Source: Theobroma cacao (Eukaryota; Streptophyta; Magnoliopsida; Malvales; Malvaceae). Taken from it: a stretch of 64,000 nucleotides of DNA. The notes under the pieces were generated by a model that saw only the letters and a list, made by a program, of their open reading frames with translations, was not told where the DNA came from and did not search any database. Below, in pieces: positions 47,197-58,386 of this stretch. A program made the position numbers and the translations under genes. The stretch lies in assembly GCF_000208745.1 (NCBI RefSeq), contig NC_030851.1, positions 14,443,044 through 14,507,043 on the forward strand. The letters are read 5' to 3'. Every line of letters begins with the position of its first letter. The first letter of the stretch is position 1.

Positions 47197-49708
47197 TGTG
47201 AAACCTCAACCTTCATAGACGTGTAACTCGAGGTGGAACTTATGTTTAAAAGTTTAATTTGAGCTAATGATGCTAGTTTTACATTACTTATAATTATTTT
47301 ATGTCGTTATCGGAGTAGGATCAAAAATAATTTTAATTAGTGAAGAAAGGTGCATAATGAACAGTAGCCCTATTTGCATATGTTTCAGTTTTTCAAGTAT
47401 ATCTCCCACTAAAGAAGTTCAAATAACATGATTTTTAAACCATTAAAAAGCTAAAAGGCAGGGCCACAACTTTGATGTTTACCACCATGCCCAGTTTTGA
47501 CGAGAAGGTGGTCAAAATCTTTGTCGAAGTGAAAGGACTACGCTAGAAGAACCGAAATTGGCAAAATGTTAAAGGCCGTGGCGCTGGAAATTTAGAGTTG
47601 CGGCCTTCATCGTAAATTTTACAAATAACAAGATTTTGGGGTTTTGAAGTTAAGACTTTTGGGGGCTACTTAAGGGACCTCTTTCAGAGGATTTTGGACC
47701 TTTCCCTAGTGTCAAAAGAGTAAAAGATTTCACAAGAACAAGAGGAAGACAAGTGGCATTGCTAAGGGCATTATGGTAATTTTATGAACAATTGGATAAG
47801 TTTTAACTATAAATATCTTTATTCTCCAGCACCTTCCTCAGATTTTCAGCACTTCATCTTCTTCTTTTTCCTCTCATCCCACATTTCTTCACCTTTCATG
47901 TGAGTACTCTTTAAGCTTCCATAACTCTCTCAAGTTAGCCTTCAATTTTATGCTTTTGTGCATTTTTTTTATAGAACCTCTTATGCTCTTTCACCTTAAA
48001 ACCCTTGAAATGTCTTAGATCAATAGTTTCTCTCACTAACTTGGGTTTAAGAGAGAGAAAGAAAGACCTTCTATAATAGTTTGGGAATTCTTGAGGAGAT
48101 ATTCAATTGCAAATCTAGCAAGGTGAGCATTGAAATTGAGTTGATATTTTAGTTGTTGAGAATGATTAATAGTTAGATTTATGAGTGTTATGTAGTTGAG
48201 GTAGTTTATTCATTTTGGTATGATTTTAATAGTGCAAATAAATAGTCACTTGATAGTAGTTGGAAGCTAGTTGGGAATAACTAGTGGAACATGATTTAAG
48301 AGATAGCTTTTAGAATTATGGTTATGTGATTGAGTTGATTGTGATGCTAATGTGTGATAGGCTCCACCGAAAGCCCACATCACCATTCGAGGCATTAGTG
48401 GAAGTTGGAGCTACTTTAAGAATCAACAAAGACAGGTAAGTGAACTTGCATTTCAAAACTGTTTTAGGATATGTGAATGTATTTGGACAAATATTTTGAA
48501 TGATTTATCTAATTCTCTTTAAAAAAAAATGCCTGGGAACAAGCCCTTATTAAATGTCTTTATGATGTGAAATGGAAAGTGTGATGAATCCATGTGTTTC
48601 TGTATAATGTTGATATATATATATATATGTATAGTACATTGATAGATAATATTGTGTAATGGATATAAGCGTGTGTGTGCACGATGTGGGGGCATGCACA
48701 TACCGGTAATGACAGCGGTGAGGTAGGCGGCTGATGATATTGCCCGTGTGCACGATTTGGGAGGATGTACACGACGGCATTAGATGTGCATGATGTAGGG
48801 GGATGCACATGATGACTCCAACTATGTGCACGATGTGGGGGGATGCACATGAGCTGGGGAGGCGGTGGATGTATATATATACATATATGTTTGCATATGT
48901 TCACATGTATTAATGCAATAAAGATTTTATGAATAACATGTGTGACTATAATGTATGTGGAATTCTGCTTGCTGAACCTTGAGCATTTTTTTTTAGTGTT
49001 CCAAATTGATTTGCATTGCAGTGAATGGTTTATTTGGGATGAAAGGAAGTCTTTCTTGTTGCTCTATTTCTCGCTGCAGCGAGAATGAAACTTTCTGTTC
49101 CGCTTATCATTTGGCGGGTTTTTGCCATAGTTTCCACTTCTCCAATTTCATGTTGAATATGAATTCTTTATCATCACATGATTTATCAACCAAGGGTTAA
49201 ATTGAGGGTTTTAATAAGGACTTCAGCTAAAGTGCATTGTTTTCAAATAAGTGCATTATGATTTCAAACTTTTTCTTATTATATTACTTGTTCCCTTCAT
49301 ATGTTCACTCACTAGGTTTATACTCATCGTTTTCAACTTCATGTTTTCACTAGAAACTAGGTTGAGGTGTCTTCGTATATTCAACCCTTGGTAGGTGTCT
49401 CAGCATTCAGTAGCTGTACATTAGTCTGAGTCTCTCTGTTGGAAATCGAGTCTTCTTTTCGATATGTATGGTCAAACCTGATGGAAATTGTTAAGACATA
49501 TATTTTAGACAATGTATGTATATTTGAATAGGTATGTCACTAAGAGTTGAAAATGGTTAGCATTATTTTGGTCTAAAAGTACAAAATGTGACTTTAGTAA
49601 CTTTGATGGAATAATGAGCAGGATAATAGAGATAGGCTTGCTTGGGATTAATGGACTACGTCCATTGAGTCCATGTGCCGGTCACGACTTGGAAATCAGG
49701 TTGTGACA
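47197..49708 (+). repeat. 5' LTR of the Tekay-like element
   Basis: TGTGAAACC ... TTGTGACA. A TATA-like CTATAAATA lies at 47809-47817, about 610 bp into the LTR, preceding a pyrimidine-rich CTTCTTCTTTTTCCTCTC leader. It contains the GTGCAC array (48679-48860) and a perfect 18-bp palindrome at 49068-49085. Confidence 0.9.
48679..48860 (+). repeat. GTGCACGATGTGGGG array in 5' LTR
   Basis: Four units based on GTGCACGATGTGGGGGGATG followed by CACAT, at about 48679, 48749, 48786 and 48827, separated by unlike spacers. The same four-unit array sits at 52890-53080 in the 3' LTR. Overlapping 93- and 114-aa minus ORFs arise from it and are histidine/proline-rich by composition only. Confidence 0.8.
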
Positions 49709-49721
49709 GATTAAATTTTAA

Positions 49722-50008
49722 TGTGAAACCTCGACCTTCATAGATGCGTAACTCGAGGTGGAACTTATATTTAAAGGTTTAATTTGAGCTAATGATACTA
49801 GTTTTACTTTACTTATAATTATTTTATGTCGTTATAGGAGTAGGATCAAAAATAATTTTAAGTGGTGAAGAAAAGTGCATAATGAACAGTAGCCCTATTT
49901 GCATATGTTTCGGTTTTTCAAGTATATCTTTTACTACAGAAGTTCAAATAACATGATTTTTAAACCATTAGAAAGCTAAGAGGTAGGGCTACAACTTAAA
50001 TGTTTACC
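49722..50008 (+). repeat. Partial LTR inside the Tekay-like element
   Basis: Begins TGTGAAACCTCGACC and follows the LTR for about 287 bp to ATGTTTACCA, where it breaks directly into integrase coding sequence. It is closer by eye to the 3' LTR than to the 5' LTR in the first bases (CTCGACC rather than CTCAACC). Confidence 0.85.
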
Positions 50009-50010
50009 AA

Positions 50011-51355
50011 AGGCATAGATAGAGTGTTGAGGTATGGAACCAGACTTTATGTGCCTAATGGTGACGGGTTAAGGAGAGAAATATTGGAGGAAGCTCACAT
50101 GGCAGCCTATGTGGTACATCCAGGGGCTACAAAGATGTATCAAGATTTGAAAGAGGTATATTGGTGGGAAGGACTTAAGAAATATGTAGCTGAGTTTGTA
50201 TCCAAGTGCTTGGTTTGTCAACAAGTTAAAGTAGAGAATCAAAGGCCTGCATGGCTACTACAGCCATTACTAGTGCCCAAATGGAAGTGGGAGCATATTT
50301 CAATGGATTTTGTAACAGGTTTGCCTCGAGCTGGTGGGGGCTATGACTCGATTTGGGTCATAGTAGACCGGTTAATGAAATCAGCTCATTTTCTTTCGGT
50401 TAAAACTACATACGGGGTCGCCCAATATGCCTAGCTTTATGTAGACAAGGTAATACGGCTGCATGGCATTCCTGTTTCTATAGTATCTGACAAGAGGGGC
50501 ACAATTCACTAGTAGGTTATGGGAAAAGTTACAGGAAGTGTTGGGCACTAAGTTGGATTTTAGCACGGCTTTCCACCCTCAAACTGATGGATAGTCTGAA
50601 TAGACAATACAAATATTGGAAGATATGTTGAGGGCCTGTGTAATAGACCTTGGGGTCAGGTGGGATTGATATCTGCGCTTAGTGGAGTTTGCCTACAACA
50701 ATAGTTTACAAGCTAGCATCCAAATGGTACCATTTGTAGCGTTATATGGACAGAGGTGCAAGTCACCCATTGGATGGCTAAAGGTGGGAGAAAGGAAACT
50801 CTTGGGGCCTGAGTTGGTACAGGACACCACCGAGAAAATACGTATGATTCGTCAAAGGATATTCTCAGCCCAAAGTAGGCAAAAGTCATATGCTGATTAC
50901 AGATAGAGGAACTTGGAGTTTCAAGTAGGGGATCATTTATTTTTAAAGGTCTCACCAACAAAAGAGGTAATGAGGGTTGGCAAGAAAAAAAAATTGAGCC
51001 CTTGATATATAGGACCCTTCGAGATCTTAGAAAGGGTTGGAGCAGTAGTATATCATTTGGCATTACCGCCAGACCTTTCAAATATTCACCCTGTGTTTCA
51101 TGTGTCAATGCTTAGGAAGTATAACCCAGATCCATCTCACGTAATACAGTATGAAACCATCCAGTTAAGAGATGATTTAACATATAAGGAGCAACCAGTA
51201 GCTATCCTTGATAGACAAGTCAAAAAGCTTCGTTCAAAGGAGATAGCCTTAGTGAAGGTGTTATGCGAAACCACACCATCGAAGAGGTAAAATGGGAAGC
51301 CTAGGAGAAGATGTGGGCAAAGTATCCACACCTCTAAAATATGTAGAGGTATGCT
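50011..51355 (+). pseudogene. Chromovirus integrase and chromodomain (3' pol remnant)
   Basis: The open frame 50000-50434 carries the integrase zinc domain (H33, H40, C70, C73 counted from 50000; motif HPGATKMYQDLKEVYWWEG and CLVCQQ) and the first catalytic aspartate in SMDFVTGLP (D103, 50306-50308). After a TAG at 50432 the same frame reaches the second aspartate at 50489 (IVSDKRG); a frameshift at about 50497 then leads to [17 protein letters not shown] with stops before and after the catalytic glutamate. The frame 50682-50906 holds EFAYNNSLQ and the YGQRCKSPIGW block. The frame 51057-51290 holds IHPVFHVSMLRKYNPDPSHV and then a chromodomain, DDLTYKEQPVAILDRQVKKL, whose end (VKWEA, MWAKYPHL) lies in another frame. 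Integrase inserts the DNA copy; the chromodomain targets chromatin. At least two frameshifts and five stops make it dead. Confidence 0.92.
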
Positions 51356-51394
51356 ACTTTATAGTTTGATTTAAATTCGAGGATTGAAATTCTT

Positions 51395-51408
51395 TTAGTA
51401 GAGGAGAA
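51395..51408 (+). promoter_or_regulatory. Polypurine tract of the Tekay-like element
   Basis: TTAGTAGAGGAGAA directly precedes the 3' LTR start TGTGAAACC at 51409. Confidence 0.75.
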
Positions 51409-53928
51409 TGTGAAACCTCGACCTTCATAGACGCGTAACTCAAGGTGAAACTTATGTTTAAAGGTTTAATTTGAGCTAATGATTCTATTTTTACGTTACT
51501 TATAATTATTTTATGTCGTTATAGGAGTAGGATCAAAAATAATTTTAATTGGTGAAGAAAGGTGCATATCGAATAGTAGCCCTATTTGCATATGTTTCAG
51601 TTTTTCAAGTATATCTCCCACTACATAATTTTAAATAACATGATTTTTAAACCATTAAAAAGATAAAAGGTAGGGCTACAACTTTAATGTTTACCACTAT
51701 GCCCAGTTTTGATGAAAAGGTAGTCAAAATCTTTGTCGAAGTTAAACAACTATGCTAGAAGAACCAAAATTGGCAGAATGTTTGAGCACCGTGGTGTTGG
51801 AAATTTAGAGCTTCGGCCCTCATCGTAAATTTTACAAATACGAAGATTTTAGGGTTTTGAAGCTAGGACTTTTGGGGGCTACTTAAGGGACCTCTTTCAG
51901 AGGATTTTGGACCTTTTCCTAGTGTCAAAAGAGTAAAAGATTTCACAAGAACAAGAGGAAGACAAGTGGCATTGCTAAGGGCATTATTGTAATTTTATGA
52001 ATAATTGGATAAGTTTTAACTATAAATATCTTCATTCTCCAACACCTGCCTCAGATTTCCAACATTTCATCTTCTTCTTCTTCCTCTCATCTCACATTTC
52101 TTCACCTTTCATGGGAGTACTCTTCAAGCTTCCATAACTCTCTCAAGTTAGCCTTCATTTTCATGCTTTTGTGCATTTTTTTTATAGAACCTCTTATGCT
52201 CTTTCACTCTTTCACCTTAAAACACTTGAAATGTCTTAGATCAATACTTTCTCTCATTAACTAGGGTTTTAGAGAGAGAAAAAAAGACCTTCTATAATAG
52301 TTTGGGAATTCTTGAGGAGATATTCAATTGCAAATCTAGCAAGGTGAGCATTGAAATTGAGTTGATATTTTAGTTGTTGAGAATTATTAATAGTTAGATT
52401 TATGAGTGTTGTGTAGTTAAGGTAGTTTATTCATTTTGGTGCGATTATAATAGTGCAAATAAATAGCCACTTGATGGTACTTCAAAGCTGGTTAGGAATA
52501 ACTAGTGGAACATGATTTAGGAGATAGCTTTTAGAATTATGGTTATGTAATTAAGTTGATTATGATGCTAATGTGTGATAGGCTCAACCAAAAGCCCACA
52601 TCACCATTCGGGGCATTAGTGGAAGTTGGAGCTGCTTTAAGAATCAACAAAAACAAGTGAGTGAACTTGCATTTTAAAACTATTTTGGGATATGTGAATG
52701 TATTTGGACAAATATTTTGAATGATTTATCCAATTCTCTTTCAAAAAAAAAATGCTTGGGAACAAGCCCTTATGAAATGTCTTTATGATGTGAAATGGAA
52801 AGTGTAATGAATCCATGTGTTTCGATATAATGTTGATATATATATATGTATAGTACATTGATAGATAATATTGTGTAATGGATATAACCGTGTGTGTGCA
52901 TGATGTGAGGGGATGCACATACTGGTAATGACGGTGGTGAGGTAGGCGGATGATGATATTGCCCGTGTGCACGATGTGGGGGGATGTACACGACGACATT
53001 AGATGTGCACGATGTGGAGGGATGCACACGATGACTCCAACTATGTGCACGATGTGGGGGGATGCACATGAGCTGGGGGGGCAGTGGACGTATATGCATA
53101 CATATATGTTTGCATATGTTCACATTTATTAATGTAATAAAGATTTTATGAATAACATGTGTGACTATAATGTATGTGGAATCCTGCTTGCTGAACCTTG
53201 AGCATTTTTTTTAGTGTTCCAAGTTGATTTGCATTGCAGTGAAATGGTTTATTTGGGATGAAAGGAAGTCTTTTTTGTTGCTTTGTTTCTCACTGCAGCG
53301 AGAATGAAACTTTCCATTTCGCTTATCATTTGGTGGGTTTTTGCCATATTTTCCACTTCTCCAATTTCATGTTGAATATGAATTCTCTATCATCACATGA
53401 TTTATCAACCAAGGGTTAAATTGAGGGTTTTAATAAGGATTTAAGCTTAAGTGCATCGTTTTCAAATAAGTGCATTATGATTTCAAACTTTTTCTCATTA
53501 TATTGCTTGTTTCCTTCATATGTTCACTCATTGGGTTTATACTCATCGTTTTTAACTTCATATTTTCAGCTGGTAACTAGGTCAAGGTGTCTTCGTGTAT
53601 TCGACCCTTGGTAGGTGTCTCGACATTTAGTAGCTGTACATTCGTCTGAGTCTCTCCGCTGGAAATTAAGTCTTTTTTTCAATATGTATCGTTAAACCTG
53701 ATGTAAATTGTTAAGACATATATTTTAGACAATGTATGTATATTTGGATTGGTATGTCACTAAGAGTCGGAAATGGTTAGCATTATTTTGGTCCGAAATT
53801 ACAAAATGTGACTTTAGTAACTTTGATGGAATAATGAGCAGGATAACAGAGATAGGCTTGCTTGGGCTTGATGGACTACGTACATGGAGTCCATGCACTG
53901 ATCACGGCTTGAAAATCGAGTCGTGACA
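51409..53928 (+). repeat. 3' LTR of the Tekay-like element
   Basis: TGTGAAACCTCG ... AGTCGTGACA, 2520 bp, colinear with 47197-49708. The TATA-like TATAAATATC is at 52021. The GTGCAC array lies at 52890-53080, and the palindrome at 53287-53304 has one mismatch compared with the 5' LTR. Confidence 0.9.
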
Positions 53929-53968
53929 ACAAATCTATCGCCCAACCCCTATGTGAATTTAACAGAAG

Positions 53969-56620
53969 TGTGAGATCCCAACCTTTATAGGCTTGTAACT
54001 AAGCGTAGATGTAATAACACGAGCTAGGGGTAGTTTTGTGATTTCTTCTAATAGCTCCCAAAAGAAAGTTTTATGATATTTTAAGGTCTAAATAGGCATA
54101 AAACGGCATAAATGATGTGTAATGATGAAAACACGAAGAAAACTAAAAGTTTCAATAATTTTCACAATAAGGGCAAAATCGTTATTTTTTACCTCGGGTT
54201 AAAATTTTAAAGTTTTCATGAACCCGGGTATATTTAGACCATTATGGACTTGGCCTCAGTGTTAAAAGAGTAAAAAGATTTCATAAAGGGTTGGAGAAGG
54301 ACAAGCTAACTTACTAAGGTCATTTTCGTAATTTTCAAAGGAGTGGATAAGCTTGGGCTATAAATATCTTTTCCTTCCAGCAGCTTCTTGAATTTCCAGC
54401 AGCTTCTTCTTCTTATTCTCTTCCCATCTCACGTTGCTTCCATTCTCCATGGAGACTTGATGTGAAGCTTTCATAATTTTCTCTCTCTAGCTCTAATTTT
54501 CATACTTTTGTGTTTTTTTGACAATAACCCTTGTATTCTTTCACTCTCTCACTTTAAAACCCTTGAAAAATCTTATTTCCATACTCTCTCTCACTAGTTA
54601 GGTGTTTTAGAGAGAGAGAGAGAGAGGAAGCNACTCTCTCACTTTAAAACCCTTTACGTAAAAATACTTATTTCCTATACTCTCTCTCACTAGTTAGGTG
54701 TTTTAGAGAGAGAGAGAGAGAGGAAGCTTTACAATAGTTTGGAGAATTGTTGGAAAGAATTTCAAAATTTTAAAGCTATTAAGGTGAGTAGTAAATTTGA
54801 GTTGAAATTTTAGTGTTAAGAATGACTAGAGATTTGATTTGTGAATATTTTGTAGTTGAGACTGTTAATTCACTTTGGAATGATAGGATACTGAAAATGG
54901 ATAGCCATTTAATGACAATTTAAAGTAAGCTAAGAGAAAGCTTTTGGACTCTATAAGTATGTGAATTAACATAATTGTGATGTTAATGTGATTGTAGGTT
55001 CCAACGAAGTTCCATCCTTCCAATTGGACCATTAAGGAAATTAGAGTCGGTTAAAGGCTCAATAAACACCGGTGAGTGGATTTGCATTTCAAAAATTGTT
55101 TTGGGAATGTAAACTTATTTGCACTATATACTTGAATGATTTTATTCAACTTTCTTTAAAAAAGAGTCCTTTGGGAACAAGCCTTTGATAAATTGATTTT
55201 ATTTTGTGACATGTGGCTCTTATGGATGGTTGAACTGCTACACTATGTTGATATATATATACGAATAATGTTCTGTATTGATATTGACCCGGCTATGTGC
55301 GAGTAGGAGAGCACATAAGCCATTGCTGACCCGGCTATGTGCGAGAGGGAGTGCGCATAAGCCGTTGAATATGAGATGATGATGATGGGAGGGTGTACAT
55401 GATGATTGTTATATATATATATATACATATATGGTATATGGTTGTAATACAAAAATGTGAGCATTTGAATTATTGAAATTTGGGAGTTTATATGTGTTAC
55501 ATGTTGCTTTTGTTATTTTAGCAGGATGGCTTTGATTTAAAGGAAAAGGAAACATTTTTTTCTCTTAATGTTCTGATTCTCGCTGCAGCAAGAAACTCTC
55601 AGGTTTTGAAGGGGTTGGCTGGCCGAAAACTCACTGCAGCGAGAAAAGTACTGCAGCTTTTCGCTGCAATGAGAAACTTTCTGTTTTGAAACCCAAAATT
55701 TCACTACAGCGGATTCAATCTCGCTGCCGCAAAAAACTTTCTGTTTTTCTCCTCATTTGGTTCGATTGCTACCCTATTTTCCATTTCTTTGGTACCATAG
55801 TTGAGCATGGGCTTCCAACATTAAGGACTAAATGAATTAAGTTTAAAATGAGGAGGTTTGGTGAGAAACCCTCGGCCAGTTAAGAAACCCTCGGCCAAAT
55901 GATAAATTAAGTCAAGTGTCACTGTAGCAAAAATTCATTCTCGCTGAAGCTACGTTGCAGAGAGAATGCCTTTCCGCTATAATGAGGATCCGTCATTTAT
56001 TTGACTTGATTTACATGAATGCTATTAAAGTTTTCACTCTCCAAATCTTTTGTTGAGCATGGACTCTTTTCAATAAGTAATTTTTTTCTCATGTGGGGTT
56101 TACATGAAAGGTTTAATAAGAACTCAAATAAATTATATTGTTTTGAAAAATGATTGCATTATGATTTCGTTAAACATTCCTTATGGTATGCTTATTCCCT
56201 TCTTGTTCACTCACTGGGTTTATACTCACCGTTTTCAACTTCATGTTTTCATATCACGAGGCAACTGGTAACTAGGTCGAAATGTCTTCATATATTCAAC
56301 CCTTGGTAGGTGTCTCGGCATTCAGTAACTGTACATTCGTCCAAGTCTCTCCGCTGGAAGTCGAGTAATCTTTTGTTGTGTATAGACAAACCTAATGTAA
56401 ATTATTAAGATACATGTTGGAGACAATGTATATAAAATTGTTTGGTACGCCAGTATGAAGTGGTAATGTTTAATATTATTTTGATCCTAAGTTATGAAAT
56501 GTGACTTAGCAGTTTATAATGAAATGATGAACACGTTAGATTAATAGGCTTGCTTGGGCTTAGTGGACTACGTCCATTGGGCCCATGCGCCGGTCATGGC
56601 CCAGAATTTGGGTCGTGACA
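53969..56620 (+). mobile_element. Solo LTR with AGAAG/ATAAG target duplication
   Basis: TGTGAGATCCC (53969) to GGGTCGTGACA (56620). Flanks AGAAG (53964-53968) and ATAAG (56621-56625) differ at one base, consistent with an older insertion. TATA-like CTATAAATA is near 54357, followed by a CTTCTTCTTCTTATTCTC leader. CTCGCTGCAGCGAG motifs lie at 55575-55740 and 55930-55990. An N at 54632 sits between near-identical copies of a 90-100 bp block. No coding content. Confidence 0.88.
54537..54728. repeat. Near-identical duplication flanking a single N
   Basis: The block from ACTCTCTCACTTTAAAACCC to GAGAGAGAGAGAGGAAGC occurs before (to 54631) and after (from 54633) the N at 54632. The copies differ by a few indels in the middle (AAAAATCTTATTTCC versus ACGTAAAAATACTTATTTCC). 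This is most simply unmerged contig ends with sequencing differences in an AG-rich tract, or two haplotypes. Confidence 0.75.
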
Positions 56621-57792
56621 ATAAGCTATTCAAATCACTAGTTTAGTCTAAACTCCCTCTGTTGAGTTACATATAGACAACCTAATCATTTCAACTAGTG
56701 ATCAAATAGTGAAAAGCATTAAGCATAGATTTGAATAAACCATCCAATACCCATTAATGTTAAGCAAAGAAAAATCGTATACTCAAACTGCATATTAAAA
56801 TAACCCATAATCCTAGAAAAAGATATTAGTTCATCATCATTTCTTCAACAAACATCACAGTTTCAAGAGAATAAATCATTACTACAATAAGAGAATAAGA
56901 GAGAAATGAAAGACTAGAATGAAGAACAAGGCTACAGTTGATTCACAAACTTCAATCCTTATTGTTCTCTTCTTGTTTCCTCTCTTTGTAGAACCTTTTT
57001 CTTTTCTCTCTAACTGTCGTTTCTTTCATCTCTTTGACTTTTCTCTTTAACTGCTAAAAATCACATATTTGTAGCCATCAAAAGCCCTAAAAAATGAAAT
57101 CCTAAATAGTAGTGTTTTAGTGAAACACGTCAAGCTGCCGTGGCCCTCCTCTTTGGGTGCTGTGACGCTATACACTTAAGTATTTTTTCATTGCCTTCCA
57201 TCTAGCGCCATGGCCTTCCTCAATGACCATTGTAGCATTAAGCTCTCAAGATTTAGTATGGGAGATATTCTACTCCTTTGGGTGCTGCGGCCTTAAGTCT
57301 TTCAAGGCTGCAACACTGCTCCTAGAGTTGCCTTCGTGCACAACTACTATAATCTCTCATCTTGCAACATGATTTTTTCCTATCTCAAGGTTGATTTGGG
57401 CAAAATGGTAAACAAGAAAGTTGTAGGTTCACCTTTTAGATTTTCAATGGTCTAATAATCATGTTGATTGAATCTCTGTAGCTCAACTTATGTCCAAATT
57501 ACTGCAATATGTTCAATGGACATCTGCACTTGGTTTTCATTGCATAGTTCATCACCATTTAACTTTATGCATTTAAAAACCTACAAAAACAAAGACTAAA
57601 TCAGTATTGGCTTAAAATAGGACTTCCAACATGAGAATGAACTAGAATTACTTGAATTGAACAAAATTAACATGCTCAAAACAAATTAACTAAAAACATA
57701 AAAAAAGTAATTAAAATCAACTTAAAACACAAAGACTTAGCTATTTTAACATCCAAAATGTAGTTAAATAACTTTACATAATAAAGTTATCA

Positions 57793-58330
57793 TATCCCCA
57801 AACTTAACACTTTGCTAGTCCTTGGGCAAAATTAAAAATAAAACTTAGATAACATAATTGAAAACATCAAGCAAGGAGTTTGCACCAATCCATTAATCAC
57901 CTTTAATTTCCTCATAAATTGTCTTGTTTTCCCAACTCACAACAAAACATAAATCTTGTTTAAGTTTACATTTCATTCCAATGCAAGCTTATGTTCCAGT
58001 GAAGTTTTTGTGTGTGTGTGTCAAATCTCTTACAAAGAGTATCATGCACTTCAAATAATTTTATGCTTGTACAATTTCAAACTAGCTTAGAATTTCAAAA
58101 GTTTGCTTTTCATCTATCTCTCAATTAACGTAGGCTAACACTTAACTATGGATCTTTAGAACTTTATTTAGCATGTAATATATGGCTAGGGTAAGGGTAG
58201 GATATAAGATATAATAAGGCTCAAATCACCTTAAGCATATAATTATTCTAGGACCTATATTGCCTTATTTCTCTTCACCAAGTATACTTTTTTCTCTCCC
58301 TTCACTTTTCACCCATCAAGCATATGTGTA

Positions 58331-58386
<56 letters not shown>

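Larger units (their letters stand above)
47197..53928 (+). mobile_element. Chromovirus (Tekay-like Ty3/gypsy), internally deleted, ACAAA target duplication
   Basis: ACAAA flanks both ends (47192-47196, 53929-53933). The 5' LTR is 47197-49708 and the 3' LTR 51409-53928, about 2.5 kb each. The internal part is only 1.7 kb: 13 bp of filler (49709-49721), the first ~287 bp of another LTR (49722-50008), then the end of pol (50011-51355) and a polypurine tract. No primer site follows the 5' LTR, and gag, protease and reverse transcriptase are gone. The two LTRs differ at several percent of positions over the first 170 bp by eye, so the insertion is not recent. Confidence 0.88.
46794..57792 (-). mobile_element. 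Athila-type 3' LTR, copy 4, split by two insertions
   Basis: Blocks 46794-47196, 53934-53968 and 56626-57792 join to about 1.6 kb, the full LTR length. The junctions are continuous with the complete LTR once the chromovirus (47197-53928) and the solo LTR (53969-56620) are removed. The right end AAAGTTATCA (57792) is followed by the polypurine tract, so this is a 3' LTR of a minus-strand element whose internal part continues to the right. It is the most diverged of the complete LTR copies at its U5 side (TGTCGATTTTGTACAAGC). Confidence 0.8.

Noticed and set aside
48550..48904. Overlapping 93-aa and 114-aa histidine/proline-rich minus ORFs
   Set aside because: Products of the GTGCAC minisatellite; the same ORFs recur at 52637-53123 only because the LTR is duplicated.
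50713..51108. 131-aa minus-strand ORF
   Set aside because: Antisense shadow of the integrase/chromodomain pseudogene on the plus strand.
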